Of a stretch of DNA of 28,024 nucleotides, positions 15,601-23,886 are shown piece by piece (positions within the stretch are counted from its first letter, which is position 1; each line of letters begins with the position of its first letter). A program made the position numbers and the translations under genes. The notes under the pieces were generated by a model. It was not told the DNA's origin, did not search any database, and saw only the letters and a list, made by a program, of their open reading frames with translations. This DNA comes from an uncultured Oscillospiraceae bacterium. Its GTDB lineage: Bacteria > Bacillota > Clostridia > Oscillospirales > Oscillospiraceae. The stretch lies in assembly GCA_934655875.1 (NCBI GenBank), contig CAKUHB010000034.1, positions 1 through 28,024 on the forward strand. Reading direction: 5' to 3'.

Positions 15601-18600
15601 GAGATGCCGAGCTTGAGCGATTCACCGACCCAGACAGGAGCGGTCACGGCGATGTCGCCGTCGCCCTGGGTGATACGGACAAAGTAGTAGCTGTAGGTCG
15701 GATCCAGCGTGACCTTGACGCTGCCGCTCTTCAGCGCAGCCGCGTCATCCCACGTATAGGCAACCTTGCCGGAGTTGGCAACCAGCTCGACCTTTGCGAT
15801 GGAGTCGCTTGCGTCCGGATCATAGAAGGAAATGTCGAAGTCCAGCTTTTCGGGGACATCCGAGATGATGGAACCGAGCTCCATACCGTTGACGGTGTAG
15901 CGGATCTCGAGGTTCTTGTCCTCGGTCGCGTACATGCGCAAGTCGCGGATCGCTGCGTAGATGCCCTTTTCGCTGAAATCATCGGTCAGGATGACGTCGC
16001 GGGCGTCGTTGGCGTTGCCCCACTTGCCCTTGTGGTTATCCTGGTTGTTGGTCGGGGCAAGATGCCAGCCCTTATCCAGCGCCTTGATGTATTCGCTGTA
16101 GCTCGGGTAGTAGCCGCCCGCGCCGATCTGGCCTTCGCCGTTGCCGACTTCGACCATGTACATACGGCTGTCAATGACGGGATCCCAGTAGGAGAAGTCC
16201 TTGAACGTGCCGAACGTGGTGCCGGGGTGGTTGAACTGGCTGATGGAGTCGGCGCCCTCCGGCTGCGACAGCAGCGCATAGTAGGCCTTCATGCCGGCGT
16301 CATCCGTCTTGTTGTTGAGCGTCGTGTTGTTGCGGGAGACGATGCCGGGGGTATTGAAGGTGTTGATGTGGCCGGGGCCGCCGGACCACGTCATTTCAAA
16401 GCCTGCCAGCGCGATCAGACCGCTGTTATTGGCGTTGAAGTCCGCGACGGTCTTCTTGTAGGTCTCCCAGCTGTGGCTGGCGTCGGAATCCTTGACAAGA
16501 GACGTGTCATACAGCGCGGCTTCAACATTGGGGTTATTCTTGCTGTCAAAATAATTGGAGTGGTCGGTAAACGCGACAAAGTCGATGTTCGCGCTCTCAG
16601 GCAGATCGCCGATATAGCTCAGAGCGCTGTCCAGCGTGCCGGAGCCGTCGGAATACTGCGTGTGGGAGTGCAGCTGACCGAAGTACAGCTGATACTTCGC
16701 CGTGCCGACGGTGAAGGACCAGGTCACAGTGGTCTCCGCGCCGTCCGCGCGCTTGACTCTCACGGTCACAGTGACCTTGCTGCCGTCCGCAAAATCAGCA
16801 GCCGGCGTATAGCTGACCTTGCCGTTTGCGTAGGTCGCATCGACTGCTTCACTGTTGACAGTCATCGTTACGCTGGCGTTCTCGCCAGCGTTCGCGATAT
16901 CCGCGGATATCGTCGGCCGCTTGTTTTCCTCGGTCTGCGTATTCTGCGCCGGGGTCAGGTTGGAGATCACGGGGACATCGAGGATCTTGACGGTGTAGGA
17001 TGCTGTGGCCACATTGCCCTTGACATCCTTGAACGAGAAGGTCAGGGTCATCGTATCGCCGGCTTTGGCGGCTTCGGCAATATCCGAATCAAAGACCGTG
17101 ATGTGTACACGGCCCTTGCCGGTGGTGAAGCCGTCCAGAACCTCCACGTCCGTGTTGCCCTGGAGCTCGCTGAGATAGCCGGGGATGTACGTTCCGTCAG
17201 CCTTCTTGACGCTGTATTCGAGCCACGGATCGTCGATCGCATAGATCGTGTCGATCGCGAGCTCAAATTCATAATCGCTGCCGACATAGGCCGGGAGCAT
17301 GGTCTCGGGGAACGTGATGGTGGGCTTCACGACAAGACCGCCGTCCACCTTCACGTCATCCGCCACGGGATAGAAGTAGAAGGAGTAGATGGTGTAATCC
17401 GTGACGTTGTACATGCTGTAGGTCTTGAAGGAGTCGTTGTAATACTCCAGCCACTGGCTGTAGCCGCTGTACTTTGCCGTGCGGTGTTCCATCTCGTAGC
17501 CGCCGACGCCGCCGGTGCATTTACGAAGCGTCCAGTCCGCGTCCTCGGAGGCAGTGGCGCTGTAGAACGCGTTGTTGCCGGTGCCGTTGGAGCAGAGGTA
17601 GCCGTAGGTCTCGTTGTGGAAGCGGTAGTAGTCGCCGTCCTTCTCGACGGTGAACACGACTGCGCCGTTCTCCGGCACGGCCTTGCCGTCCGCGACCTCG
17701 GCCAGAGCCTTCTCGATCGACGGGCTGTCCGTATTGTCGTCCTGCCCTGCCAGAACCGCCTGTGCGTTCTGGTTGTAGATCACAACCTTGTCGCCAACCG
17801 CAGGCAGATCGCCGGAGGGCACGTCAGAGCCGCCGTCGTCCACGACCAGATAGAACTGCTGGGCAAACAGCGCTTCGTCGCCGATCTTGCTGTAGCTGCT
17901 CCAGTTGCCCTTATCGGCGTACCACTCCAGATAGTTGCCGCGCACGGCGTTCTGGATATAGAAGCAGTTCTCCGTCGCCGCAGGTGTAACCTTCCATGCA
18001 GTGTTCGCCTTGTCAAGCGGCGTGCTGGTGTAGCCGGTGTCCATGGAGAGCATCTTGCCCTCGCTGGTCGAGAACGTGTAGGTGCCGTCCGCATTGACGC
18101 CGACGGTCCAGATGTCGGCTGCGGTGTAGCCGGTCAGCTTGCCGTCCGCCAGCGCCACATCCGTGCCCTTGTTATAGTAGCCGGAGTATTCGGTGGACAG
18201 GGCCTTCAGGTTGGCCGGGTTGAAAACCACGACCGTGTCGCCGTCAGACAGGCTGGTCACGATGCCGCTCTCGCGGACACGGTAGAATGCCTGCGCAAAC
18301 AGCGTTTCGTTGCTGCCGATGCTGCCGAAGCTGCTCCAGTTGCCCTTGTCGGCGTACCATTCCAGATAGTTGCCGCGCACGGCGTTCTGGATGTAGTAGC
18401 AGCCAGTCGTTGCAGCAGCCGTGACGTTCCATGCAGTATTCGCCTTGTCAAGCGGCGTGCTGGTGTAGCTGGTATCCATGGAGAGCTTCTTGCCCTCGCT
18501 GGTCGAGAACGTGTAGGTGCCGTCTGCATTGACGCCGACCGTCCAGACGTCAGCGTCGGTATAGCCGGTCAGCTTGCCGCTCGTCAGCGTCACATCCGTG

Positions 18601-19745
18601 CCCTTGTTATAGTAGCCGGAGTATTCGGTGGACAGGGCTTTCATGTTGGCCGGGTTGTAAATGACAACCTTCTCGCCGTCCTTGAACAGGGCACCGGGCG
18701 TGGGCTCGGGCTCCGGATCAGGGTCAGGGTCAGGGGTTTCGCCAGAATCTACGACAAGGTAGAACTGCTGCTCGAAGGCATCCCCTGTGCCGGTATACGC
18801 ACTCCAGTTGTTGTTCTTGGTATACCATTGCAGACGGTATTTGTCGGTACGACCGGTATTGTCGATATAATAGGTCGCATCCTTGCCATCGACAGCCGTA
18901 ACCTTCCATGTGTCGTTTGCCTTACCAAGCGGTGTGCTGGTATAGTCTGTATCCATGGAGAGTTTCTGGCCGTCCTTGGTTGCAAAGGTAAACGTGCCGT
19001 CTTCGTTGACACCAACCGTCCAGAGGTCAGTCTCTGTCCAGCCAGTGAGTTCGCCCTCTGTCAGCGTCACATCCGTGCCCTTGTTATAGTAGCTGGAATA
19101 TTCGGTAGACAGCGTCTTGCCGTTTGCCGGGTTGAAGATCACGACGGTATCGCCGTCCTGAATGTTCTCAATCGCAACGACGCCATTCTTACGGGCAGGT
19201 GCAGTTTCAAGCTTGTAGAGCGTAAACTTGCTGGGATAACCACTCTGATTTCCCGAAACCGTGCTGTTTTTATAGCCCCTGAACTTATTGGCGCTGCCCT
19301 TGTTGCTGGCAAGCGTTACAGTATCATCGCCGGTTCCGGCAAAGGTGAATTTGCCGTCGGCAAAGCTGACAGCCCACGTATAGCTGCTAGACTTGATACC
19401 GTTATTGTTGCCGCCGGACGGCGCGATCGAAACGCCGTTCGCATCTGTCATGACGACGCCGTCCTTACTGACGGTCAGCGTCCAGACGCCCTCGGTCGGG
19501 TTTTCGATCTTGCCTTCAACGACACTGGGGGTAATCGCTGTAACCCACGTGCCGTTGAGAGCCCCCGGTGCATAGCCTGTATCCGTCACAAGCACATACT
19601 GACCGGTCGTCAGCTCTGCTTCGCTTGTAACCTTGGCATAGGTCTTTACAGCGCTGTCGCCTGCAAATACGGCGGCGGGCAGCAATGATACTACCATCAC
19701 CAGCGCGAGCAGCAGAGAACACCAGCGCTTGAGGTGTTTCCTCAT
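12684..19745 (-). CDS. Giant SLH-anchored surface protein with PHP/CehA metallohydrolase domain
   Basis: This 2,353-residue exported protein starts at ATG 19745 (AGGAGG 9 bases upstream; ATG 19754 abuts that site). In order it has: signal peptide (1-28, ending PAAVFA); a beta-rich domain (~30-185); three tandem repeats of ~135 residues (~194-332, 353-493, 500-635; core NPANxKxLSTEYSxYYNKGTDV) and a diverged fourth (~646-800); Ig-like domains (~800-1015); a PHP domain like CehA/McbA hydrolases (~1020-1380). The PHP metal ligands are visible in LHSHTQYSDG, FTDHS, FNHPG and QDNHKG. Then come a CARDB-like domain (~1380-1485), a glutamine-amidotransferase-like fold (~1485-1790), an OB-like domain (~1800-1990), two InlB-type B repeats (~2000-2150, ending FYAHWQKN) and three SLH domains (~2178-2350). 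It is probably a cell-wall-bound phosphoesterase. Its substrate is unknown. Confidence 0.85.
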   Translation of the reverse strand: MRKHLKRWCSLLLALVMVVSLLPAAVFAGDSAVKTYAKVTSEAELTTGQYVLVTDTGYAPGALNGTWVTAITPSVVEGKIENPTEGVWTLTVSKDGVVMTDANGVSIAPSGGNNNGIKSSSYTWAVSFADGKFTFAGTGDDTVTLASNKGSANKFRGYKNSTVSGNQSGYPSKFTLYKLETAPARKNGVVAIENIQDGDTVVIFNPANGKTLSTEYSSYYNKGTDVTLTEGELTGWTETDLWTVGVNEDGTFTFATKDGQKLSMDTDYTSTPLGKANDTWKVTAVDGKDATYYIDNTGRTDKYRLQWYTKNNNWSAYTGTGDAFEQQFYLVVDSGETPDPDPDPEPEPTPGALFKDGEKVVIYNPANMKALSTEYSGYYNKGTDVTLTSGKLTGYTDADVWTVGVNADGTYTFSTSEGKKLSMDTSYTSTPLDKANTAWNVTAAATTGCYYIQNAVRGNYLEWYADKGNWSSFGSIGSNETLFAQAFYRVRESGIVTSLSDGDTVVVFNPANLKALSTEYSGYYNKGTDVALADGKLTGYTAADIWTVGVNADGTYTFSTSEGKMLSMDTGYTSTPLDKANTAWKVTPAATENCFYIQNAVRGNYLEWYADKGNWSSYSKIGDEALFAQQFYLVVDDGGSDVPSGDLPAVGDKVVIYNQNAQAVLAGQDDNTDSPSIEKALAEVADGKAVPENGAVVFTVEKDGDYYRFHNETYGYLCSNGTGNNAFYSATASEDADWTLRKCTGGVGGYEMEHRTAKYSGYSQWLEYYNDSFKTYSMYNVTDYTIYSFYFYPVADDVKVDGGLVVKPTITFPETMLPAYVGSDYEFELAIDTIYAIDDPWLEYSVKKADGTYIPGYLSELQGNTDVEVLDGFTTGKGRVHITVFDSDIAEAAKAGDTMTLTFSFKDVKGNVATASYTVKILDVPVISNLTPAQNTQTEENKRPTISADIANAGENASVTMTVNSEAVDATYANGKVSYTPAADFADGSKVTVTVRVKRADGAETTVTWSFTVGTAKYQLYFGQLHSHTQYSDGSGTLDSALSYIGDLPESANIDFVAFTDHSNYFDSKNNPNVEAALYDTSLVKDSDASHSWETYKKTVADFNANNSGLIALAGFEMTWSGGPGHINTFNTPGIVSRNNTTLNNKTDDAGMKAYYALLSQPEGADSISQFNHPGTTFGTFKDFSYWDPVIDSRMYMVEVGNGEGQIGAGGYYPSYSEYIKALDKGWHLAPTNNQDNHKGKWGNANDARDVILTDDFSEKGIYAAIRDLRMYATEDKNLEIRYTVNGMELGSIISDVPEKLDFDISFYDPDASDSIAKVELVANSGKVAYTWDDAAALKSGSVKVTLDPTYSYYFVRITQGDGDIAVTAPVWVGESLKLGISSVECGTSTPVTNEALTITTTLFNSEKTEATIKSVTYTVGDTVIDSQSGDELNVKAVPASGTAAVTFAYTPTTARVMTVTVTVVLTLNGEDYTFTKDITLDVLDASKLVYIGIDASHYNEYVAGNYKDSMGNFGTLAAQYSVRTVELKTSEELIAACGSDKYKAIILTAPSRRLEAAQKDPKTYSADELTALAAFNDNGGMVILAGWSDNYENYDVIQSNPAIKHMAATQNEVLAALGSSLRISDDATYDDVRSAADGVDKWRLYFSTYNMDNPLLDGVIVDAEHPYDKLYTERFSHYGGASIYAVDESGTPTSTLPATVSPAVYGHATTYSVDVDGDGLGGTDIPKYAFAENDDRLLVMATERSGSKGMVVVSGAAFMSNFEVQAQLDNGAEKNYSNYRICENLLKLINPTEITPIATVQAQPEEGIKYTIEGIVTSNASGYDKDTAFFDCIYVQDETAGINAFPVAGDFKIGDKVRITGTTSSYQGERQIAVDSITKRGEETPVTPKKVTAAQLENKGELGSLVTVEGTATKIEYANGLIQTIMVKDASGKEARIFIDGYITTSKTIENAAVGCHVVATGLASYDNTFVLEDGTAVAQRIRIRDRADVVCTAGETPVKTYNITYVTDGGTINGDYPTTYTEGTVTVLPTNVTKDGCTFLGWFTAAEGGDKVTQIEATETGDKTFYAHWQKNETPAKTWSVTLHTDGGKINSGNVTSYTEGTVTVLPTDVTKTGYTFLGWFTAAEGGSKVARIEATDTGDKVFYAHWQKNSLPAPITPGVIGAITGGSTVKLPFNDVSVSDWFYNDVRYVYENGIMDGTSANSFAPNAPLTRAMIVTILYRMEKSPAVSGTSSFTDVAAGKWYAKPVAWAAANGIVNGYGSGLFGPSDPVTREQLAAILYRYTAYRKASTTVNGDNLASFTDLNTVSGYALESMNWAVGNSLLKGANGKLDPKANATRAQVAAIIHRYLER
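13291..13740 (-). repeat. Two InlB-B-type repeats, 234-bp period
   Basis: TTCTTCTGCC and its following sequence occur at 13291 and again at 13525. They encode two 78-residue units, each containing TDGG, a YTEGTVTVLPT stretch, the LGWFTAAEGG motif and FYAHWQKN. The near-identical DNA indicates a local duplication. Confidence 0.8.
17840..19165 (-). repeat. Tandem intragenic repeats in the exoprotein gene
   Basis: Three DNA repeat units encode the STEYSxYYNKG domains. The marker CCGTGCCCTTGTTATAGTAG recurs (as read on the + strand) at 18161, 18596 and 19073, giving periods of 435 and 477 bp. The two units closest to the C-terminus are the most alike at DNA level, which suggests a recent duplication. 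Confidence 0.8.
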
Positions 19746-20028
19746 TCTTTTCATCCTCCTGTAGTCAGTTTGAGATCCTGTCCTGCATGGTTTATCCAGA
19801 CCTTCGTCCCATCCCCCCGTTTCTTCATGCTTACGACCAGTATACCATGCACCGTGGACAAATGCCATAGCCTTTTTTGTTTTTTTGCCCGCTTTTTTGC
19901 AGGTTCTTCGCACTTTTCTTGAGCAATACAGTAAAAAAGAACAGCCCCCGCAGCCCCATCCCAGCCACTCCGCCATGCCCCCGCGGCGATCAATGATAAA
20001 AATGCACCTGCTGCTTCGTCAATATGAC

Positions 20029-20062
20029 AAAAGCCTTGAACCCATGCGGATTCAAGGCTTTT
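20029..20062 (-). terminator. Terminator of the gal operon
   Basis: AAAAGCCTTGAA (20029-20040) and TTCAAGGCTTTT (20051-20062) form a perfect 12-bp stem with a 10-base loop. The A and T ends make it usable on either strand; downstream of galK on the - strand it ends the gal transcript. Confidence 0.8.
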
Positions 20063-20213
20063 CAATATGCGTTTTCGCAACACTATACAGTCATTCATTG
20101 GATGAAAAAGCTGAACATATAACAAATGATCTGCGTGAACATATTCTTCTTTGCATTTCGCCATCTGTTACCATTGGTTTGTCATATTTCCTCCCTTTTG
20201 TAAACATCGGCAG

Positions 20214-20231
20214 TGACGTATTTATACGTCA
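20214..20231. promoter_or_regulatory. Perfect palindrome TGACGTA-TTTA-TACGTCA
   Basis: Seven-base arms flank a 4-base centre just after the galK stop. It has no T run, so it is not a terminator. It may be a protein-binding site, but no regulator gene is adjacent. Confidence 0.35.
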
Positions 20232-20244
20232 AAATCCCCGTATT

Positions 20245-21357
20245 CTATTCCGTAATACGGAGTTTATGGCAGTGACCATCACCCAGAACCGCTTCGATTC
20301 CAACTTTGAAGCCGTCGAACTTGTCGTTCGGTACGAAAGCGAGGGCTGTTCCCGCGAAGCCGCCGCCGTGGACGCGGACGGCTCCTTCGCCCGCCAGCAG
20401 CTGCTGGCACAGTGCAAGGGTAAATGCCATGTCCTGCTTTTCAATGTAGCCCGCCGGGGTCACGTTCTGCAGCAGCGTCCAAGACGCCATGCCGGATTCG
20501 TTGACGTAGTGCAGGAACGCCCCGAAGTTGTCGTTCTTCAGCGCCCGGACTTGCATCTGGACGCGTTTGTTCTCGTTGAAGAAGTGAATCGCGCGCAGCA
20601 CCGCGCGGTCGCCGGTTTCTTTCCGAACGTCGGCAATTTTTGTGTAAAATTCCGCCTCGTTGACCTCGCGCAGGACTTCCTTGCCGAAGAACGCCGCAAC
20701 TTTCTTCATTTCAATGGGCATGGCCGCGTACTCGTCCGTCAGGTCGGCATGGTCTGCGCCGGAATCGATCGTGCAGAGCGTATAGCCGCTGTGCGCAAAG
20801 TCGTAGTCGACTTTTTCCACGACCGGATTCTGGGGGTCGGCAAAGTCGATGAACACGAGGCCGCCGACGCTGGATGCCATCTGGTCCATCAATCCGGACG
20901 GCTTCCCATAGTACACATTCTCAGCATACTGCCCAATCTGCGCAATCTCAATCGCGGAAACTGCATTATCTGCAAACAGGCCGTTGAGGATGCGGCCAAT
21001 CAGCACCTCAAACGCCGCCGAGCTGGAAAGACCCGAGCCGGGCAGGACTGTGGACTTCACCTTTGCGTCAAAGCCCGCCAGCTTGTAGCCGCGCTCGGCA
21101 AATGCCGCTGCCACGCCGCGAATCAGTGCCGCGGTGGTGTTCTTTTCTTCCTCCCGGATTTTCAGGTCACTGAGATCGATTTCGACCTGCTTGTAGCCCT
21201 CGGAAACGACGTGGATGGTATTCGTGCCGTTGAGCGTCACCTCCGCCGTCGTGGTCATATCGACCGCCGCAGCCAGCACACAGCCATGCTGGTGGTCAGT
21301 GTGGTTGCCGCCGATCTCGGTACGGCCCGGCGCAGAAAAATGATGGGCTTTATCCAT
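20245..21357 (-). CDS. galK: Galactokinase, short N-terminus
   Basis: This 370-residue GHMP-family kinase phosphorylates galactose to galactose-1-phosphate with ATP, the first committed step of the Leloir pathway. The sugar-binding motif (PGRTEIGGNHTDHQHG) is at residues 10-25, the phosphate-binding PGSGLSSSAA at 106-115, and GVRVHGGGFAGT-like sequence (AVRVHGGGFAGTA) near the C-terminus. Only 8 residues precede the APGR motif, whereas most galactokinases have about 20-60 there. The start is nevertheless firm: GGAG lies 7 bases before the ATG and the gene overlaps the galT stop by 8 bases. It is the last gene of galE-galT-galK. All core motifs are intact, so activity is plausible. Confidence 0.93.
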   Translation of the reverse strand: MDKAHHFSAPGRTEIGGNHTDHQHGCVLAAAVDMTTTAEVTLNGTNTIHVVSEGYKQVEIDLSDLKIREEEKNTTAALIRGVAAAFAERGYKLAGFDAKVKSTVLPGSGLSSSAAFEVLIGRILNGLFADNAVSAIEIAQIGQYAENVYYGKPSGLMDQMASSVGGLVFIDFADPQNPVVEKVDYDFAHSGYTLCTIDSGADHADLTDEYAAMPIEMKKVAAFFGKEVLREVNEAEFYTKIADVRKETGDRAVLRAIHFFNENKRVQMQVRALKNDNFGAFLHYVNESGMASWTLLQNVTPAGYIEKQDMAFTLALCQQLLAGEGAVRVHGGGFAGTALAFVPNDKFDGFKVGIEAVLGDGHCHKLRITE

Positions 21358-22858
21358 TCTGTATCTCCATTAAAAACTTTTTGAGATGCGCTCGCCCCGC
21401 TGCTGTGCATTTGTAAACACCTGCGCATTCGAGGACTTTGGCAAACACCTGCCCGATCTCATCCTTAATGATATCTTCCGCATTCTCTGCTTTGAATTCC
21501 GGATGACGCTTCATAAACTCGTCCGCCCAATCCGCGTGTTTCGCCAATCCGTCGTTCTCACGCAGATTTTCGCCGTTCAGAAGCGCTGCCCGCAGATTGG
21601 CCATTTCTTTTTTCAGTCTGCCGGGCAGGATCGCCAGCCCCATGACCTCGATCAGACCGATGTTCTCTTTCTTGATATGGTGCAGTTCTTCGTGCGGATG
21701 ATAGAGACCCATCGGATGCTCCGGCGTCGTCAAATTGTTGCGCAGCACCAGATCCAATTCGTACTTGCCGTTTCTCATACGTGCAATCGGCGTGATCGTA
21801 TTGTGCGGTTCGCCGTCCGTTTCCGCAAAGATCATGGCTTCTGGGTCAGAGTATTTGCGCCACTTGGCAAGAATCCTGCCCGCCAGCTCACAGAGCTGGT
21901 TTTTGTGTTCGGAGTTCAACCGCAAAACGGTCATCGGGTACTTCACAACACAGCAGTCCACATCCTCAAATTCCGGAACGTCAAAGCTGAACTCTTTTTC
22001 GGCTTTCTCCATCGGGAACGTGTGGTGGCCGCCCTGGAAGTGCTCGTGCGCCAGAATACTGCCGCCCACGATGGGCAGGTCGGCGTTGCTGCCGAGGAAA
22101 TAGTGAGGGAACTGCTCGACAAAGCTAAAGAGCTTGTCAAACGCCGAGCGATCAATGACCATCGGCGTGTGCTGGGTGTTCATGACGATGGCGTGTTCGT
22201 TGTAGTACACATACGGCGAATACTGGAATCCCCACGGCTGACCGTTGACCGTCACCGGCATAACACGAAGATTCTGTCTGGCCGGGTGCGAGATGGTTCC
22301 CGCATAGCCGACATTCTCCACGCAAAGCAGGCATTTCGGATATCCAGACGCTTTTTTCAGCTTCGCCATTGCAATGTCGCGCGGGTCTTTTTCGGGTTTC
22401 GAGAGGTTGATGGAGATTTCCAGCTCTCCGTACTTCGTCTGCGCCGTCCAATGCTCGTCCTTCGCGATGCGGTCGCAGCGGATGTAGTTGCAGTCCTGGC
22501 TGAGCTTGTAGAAATAGTCCGTCGCTGCTTTCGGGGACTCTGCGTAGAGCGACCAGAACTTCCGGACAACCTCCGACGGGCGCGGCGTGACGCAGCCCAT
22601 GAGCTTCGTATCAAACAGATCCCGCTCCGCGATCGTGTCGTTGATCTGCCCGTTCTCGACTGCATAGTCGCACAGAAGATTCAGACATTCCGGAAACTCA
22701 TAGTGTTCCTTCTGCTTTTCGTAGCTTTCCAGTTTCAGTTCCGTAAGCAGGCTGTTCCGTGCGAACGTCTCATCCAGTGGATGCAGCAGCTCACAGCCCT
22801 TCGCATAATCCAGCAGCGAATCCAGCGCCGCCCAAACTTTTTCAGTCGTCATAGCCAT
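21350..22858 (-). CDS. galT: UTP-hexose-1-phosphate uridylyltransferase, class II
   Basis: This 502-residue protein is the long, Firmicutes-type GalT that exchanges UMP between UDP-glucose and galactose-1-phosphate. The family block GGSILAHEHFQGGHHTFPM lies around residues 265-283 and probably contains the catalytic histidine. GLYHPHEELHHIKKENIGLIEVMG is further downstream. I chose ATG 22858, preceded by AAGGAG at a 7-base distance; the next ATG, 22852, is less well placed. The start overlaps the natural 3' end of galE by 17 bases and the end overlaps galK by 8, so the three genes are translationally linked. Because galE is interrupted 110 bases upstream, galT expression may suffer from lost coupling (inference). 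Confidence 0.93.
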   Translation of the reverse strand: MAMTTEKVWAALDSLLDYAKGCELLHPLDETFARNSLLTELKLESYEKQKEHYEFPECLNLLCDYAVENGQINDTIAERDLFDTKLMGCVTPRPSEVVRKFWSLYAESPKAATDYFYKLSQDCNYIRCDRIAKDEHWTAQTKYGELEISINLSKPEKDPRDIAMAKLKKASGYPKCLLCVENVGYAGTISHPARQNLRVMPVTVNGQPWGFQYSPYVYYNEHAIVMNTQHTPMVIDRSAFDKLFSFVEQFPHYFLGSNADLPIVGGSILAHEHFQGGHHTFPMEKAEKEFSFDVPEFEDVDCCVVKYPMTVLRLNSEHKNQLCELAGRILAKWRKYSDPEAMIFAETDGEPHNTITPIARMRNGKYELDLVLRNNLTTPEHPMGLYHPHEELHHIKKENIGLIEVMGLAILPGRLKKEMANLRAALLNGENLRENDGLAKHADWADEFMKRHPEFKAENAEDIIKDEIGQVFAKVLECAGVYKCTAAGRAHLKKFLMEIQNG

Positions 22859-23834
22859 ACGGATGCTCCTTGTGCCAGTTCCACGCGGAACCGATGATCG
22901 TCTCAATATCGTCATACTTCGGCTTCCAGCCGAGAACCGTCTTTGCTTTCTCAGAGGACGCGACGAGCTACGCCGGGTCGCCGGCGCGGCGCTCTGCCAT
23001 TTCACACTTGATGGGCTTGCCGACGACCTTTTCCGCGGTGTCAATGATCTCCTTGACGGTGAAGCCGACGCCGTTACCGAGATTGAAGACGTTGTTCTCG
23101 CCGCCGTTCATCAGGTATTCCGCCGCGAGGATGTGCGCAGAGGCCAGATCGGTGACGTGGATATAATCGCGGACACACGTGCCGTCTCGCGTGGGATAAT
23201 CGTCGCCAAAGATGGAGACATGGTCGCGCTGGCCGTTCGGGACTTGCAGGACAATCGGGATGAGGTGCGTTTCGGGATTGTGCGCCTCGCCGATTTTGCC
23301 AGACATATGTGCGCCGCAGGCGTTGAAGTAACGTAGGGCGACGAAGTGAATTCCGTGCGCAACGGATGCCCAATAGAACATCCGCTCCATCGAGAGTTTC
23401 GTCTCACCGTAGCAGTTGGTCGGGTGCGTCGGGTCGGTCTCCAGAATCGGCACGCGCTCCGGCTCGCCGTAGGTCGCGGCGGTCGACGAGAAGACGATGT
23501 ATTTGACGCCATGCTCGATCATGCTTTGCAGCATTGTCCGCGTGCCGCCGAGGTTGTTGTCGTAGTATTTCAGCGGATTGACCATGCTCTCGCCGACCTG
23601 CGAGTTCGCGGCAAAGTGAATCACTGCGTCGATTTTTTCGCTGGAAAACACGTGATCGCAGAACTCCTTGCTGCGGATGTCGCCCTGATAGAACCGCGCC
23701 TTCGGATGCACGGCCTTGCGGAAGCCGGTTTCCAGATTGTCCGCCACGACCACATCGTAGCCATTGTCAATGAGTTCATATACCGTGTGGCTGCCGATGT
23801 ATCCGGCACCGCCCAAAACTAAGATTGTTTTCAT
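22842..23834 (-). pseudogene. galE: UDP-glucose 4-epimerase interrupted by an in-frame TAG
   Basis: This extended short-chain dehydrogenase interconverts UDP-glucose and UDP-galactose. It shows the NAD-binding GGAGYIG (residues 8-14), the catalytic Y142-x3-K146 with S/T at 116-118, and the family stretch RRAGDPA. Codon 289 (22970-22968) is TAG. The frame then continues perfectly for 41 codons as typical GalE sequence (LVASSEKAKTVLGW, WNWHKEHPYGYDD) to TGA at 22844-22842, which overlaps the galT start. The full product would be 330 residues; the truncated one has 288 and lacks part of the substrate domain. ATG 23834 is preceded by AAAGGAG. Neighbouring genes also end in TAG, so the code is not reassigned. 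A nonsense mutation is most likely; a sequencing error or amber suppression is possible. Confidence 0.88.
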
Positions 23835-23854
23835 AAAATCGCTCCTTTGAAAGA

Positions 23855-23880
23855 GGCGGGAGATGCGAACATCTCCCGCC
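23855..23880. terminator. Strong hairpin at the galE / permease-remnant junction
   Basis: GGCGGGAGATG (23855-23865) pairs with CATCTCCCGCC (23870-23880) around a GNRA-like CGAA loop and is followed by TTTT on the + strand. On the - strand it forms a leader hairpin ending about 20 bases before the galE start codon. It is not preceded by any + strand gene in this window, so it is probably left over from the rearrangement. Confidence 0.6.
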
Positions 23881-23886
23881 TTTTGC

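Larger units (their letters stand above)
19746..20244. other. Intergenic region between the gal operon and the exoprotein gene
   Basis: No protein gene is supported here. It holds an extended -10 (TGGTATACT on the - strand, TATACT at 19844-19839) that probably drives the exoprotein gene, with no good -35. It also holds a T-rich, low-complexity stretch (19871-19900), a terminator (20029-20062) and an 18-bp palindrome (20214-20231). The open frames across it run through the terminator and do not resemble proteins. Confidence 0.6.

Noticed and set aside
12606..19688. 2,360-codon open frame on the + strand opposite the giant exoprotein
   Set aside because: It is in exact antisense register with a well-supported gene, has no ribosome site, and has repetitive low-information sequence. 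The - strand frame has a signal peptide, named domains and SLH repeats.
19885..21384. + strand frame opposite galK
   Set aside because: It crosses an intrinsic terminator and mirrors a clear galactokinase; no ribosome site.
21386..22897. + strand 503-codon frame opposite galT
   Set aside because: Antisense shadow of a gene with recognised motifs and operon overlaps.
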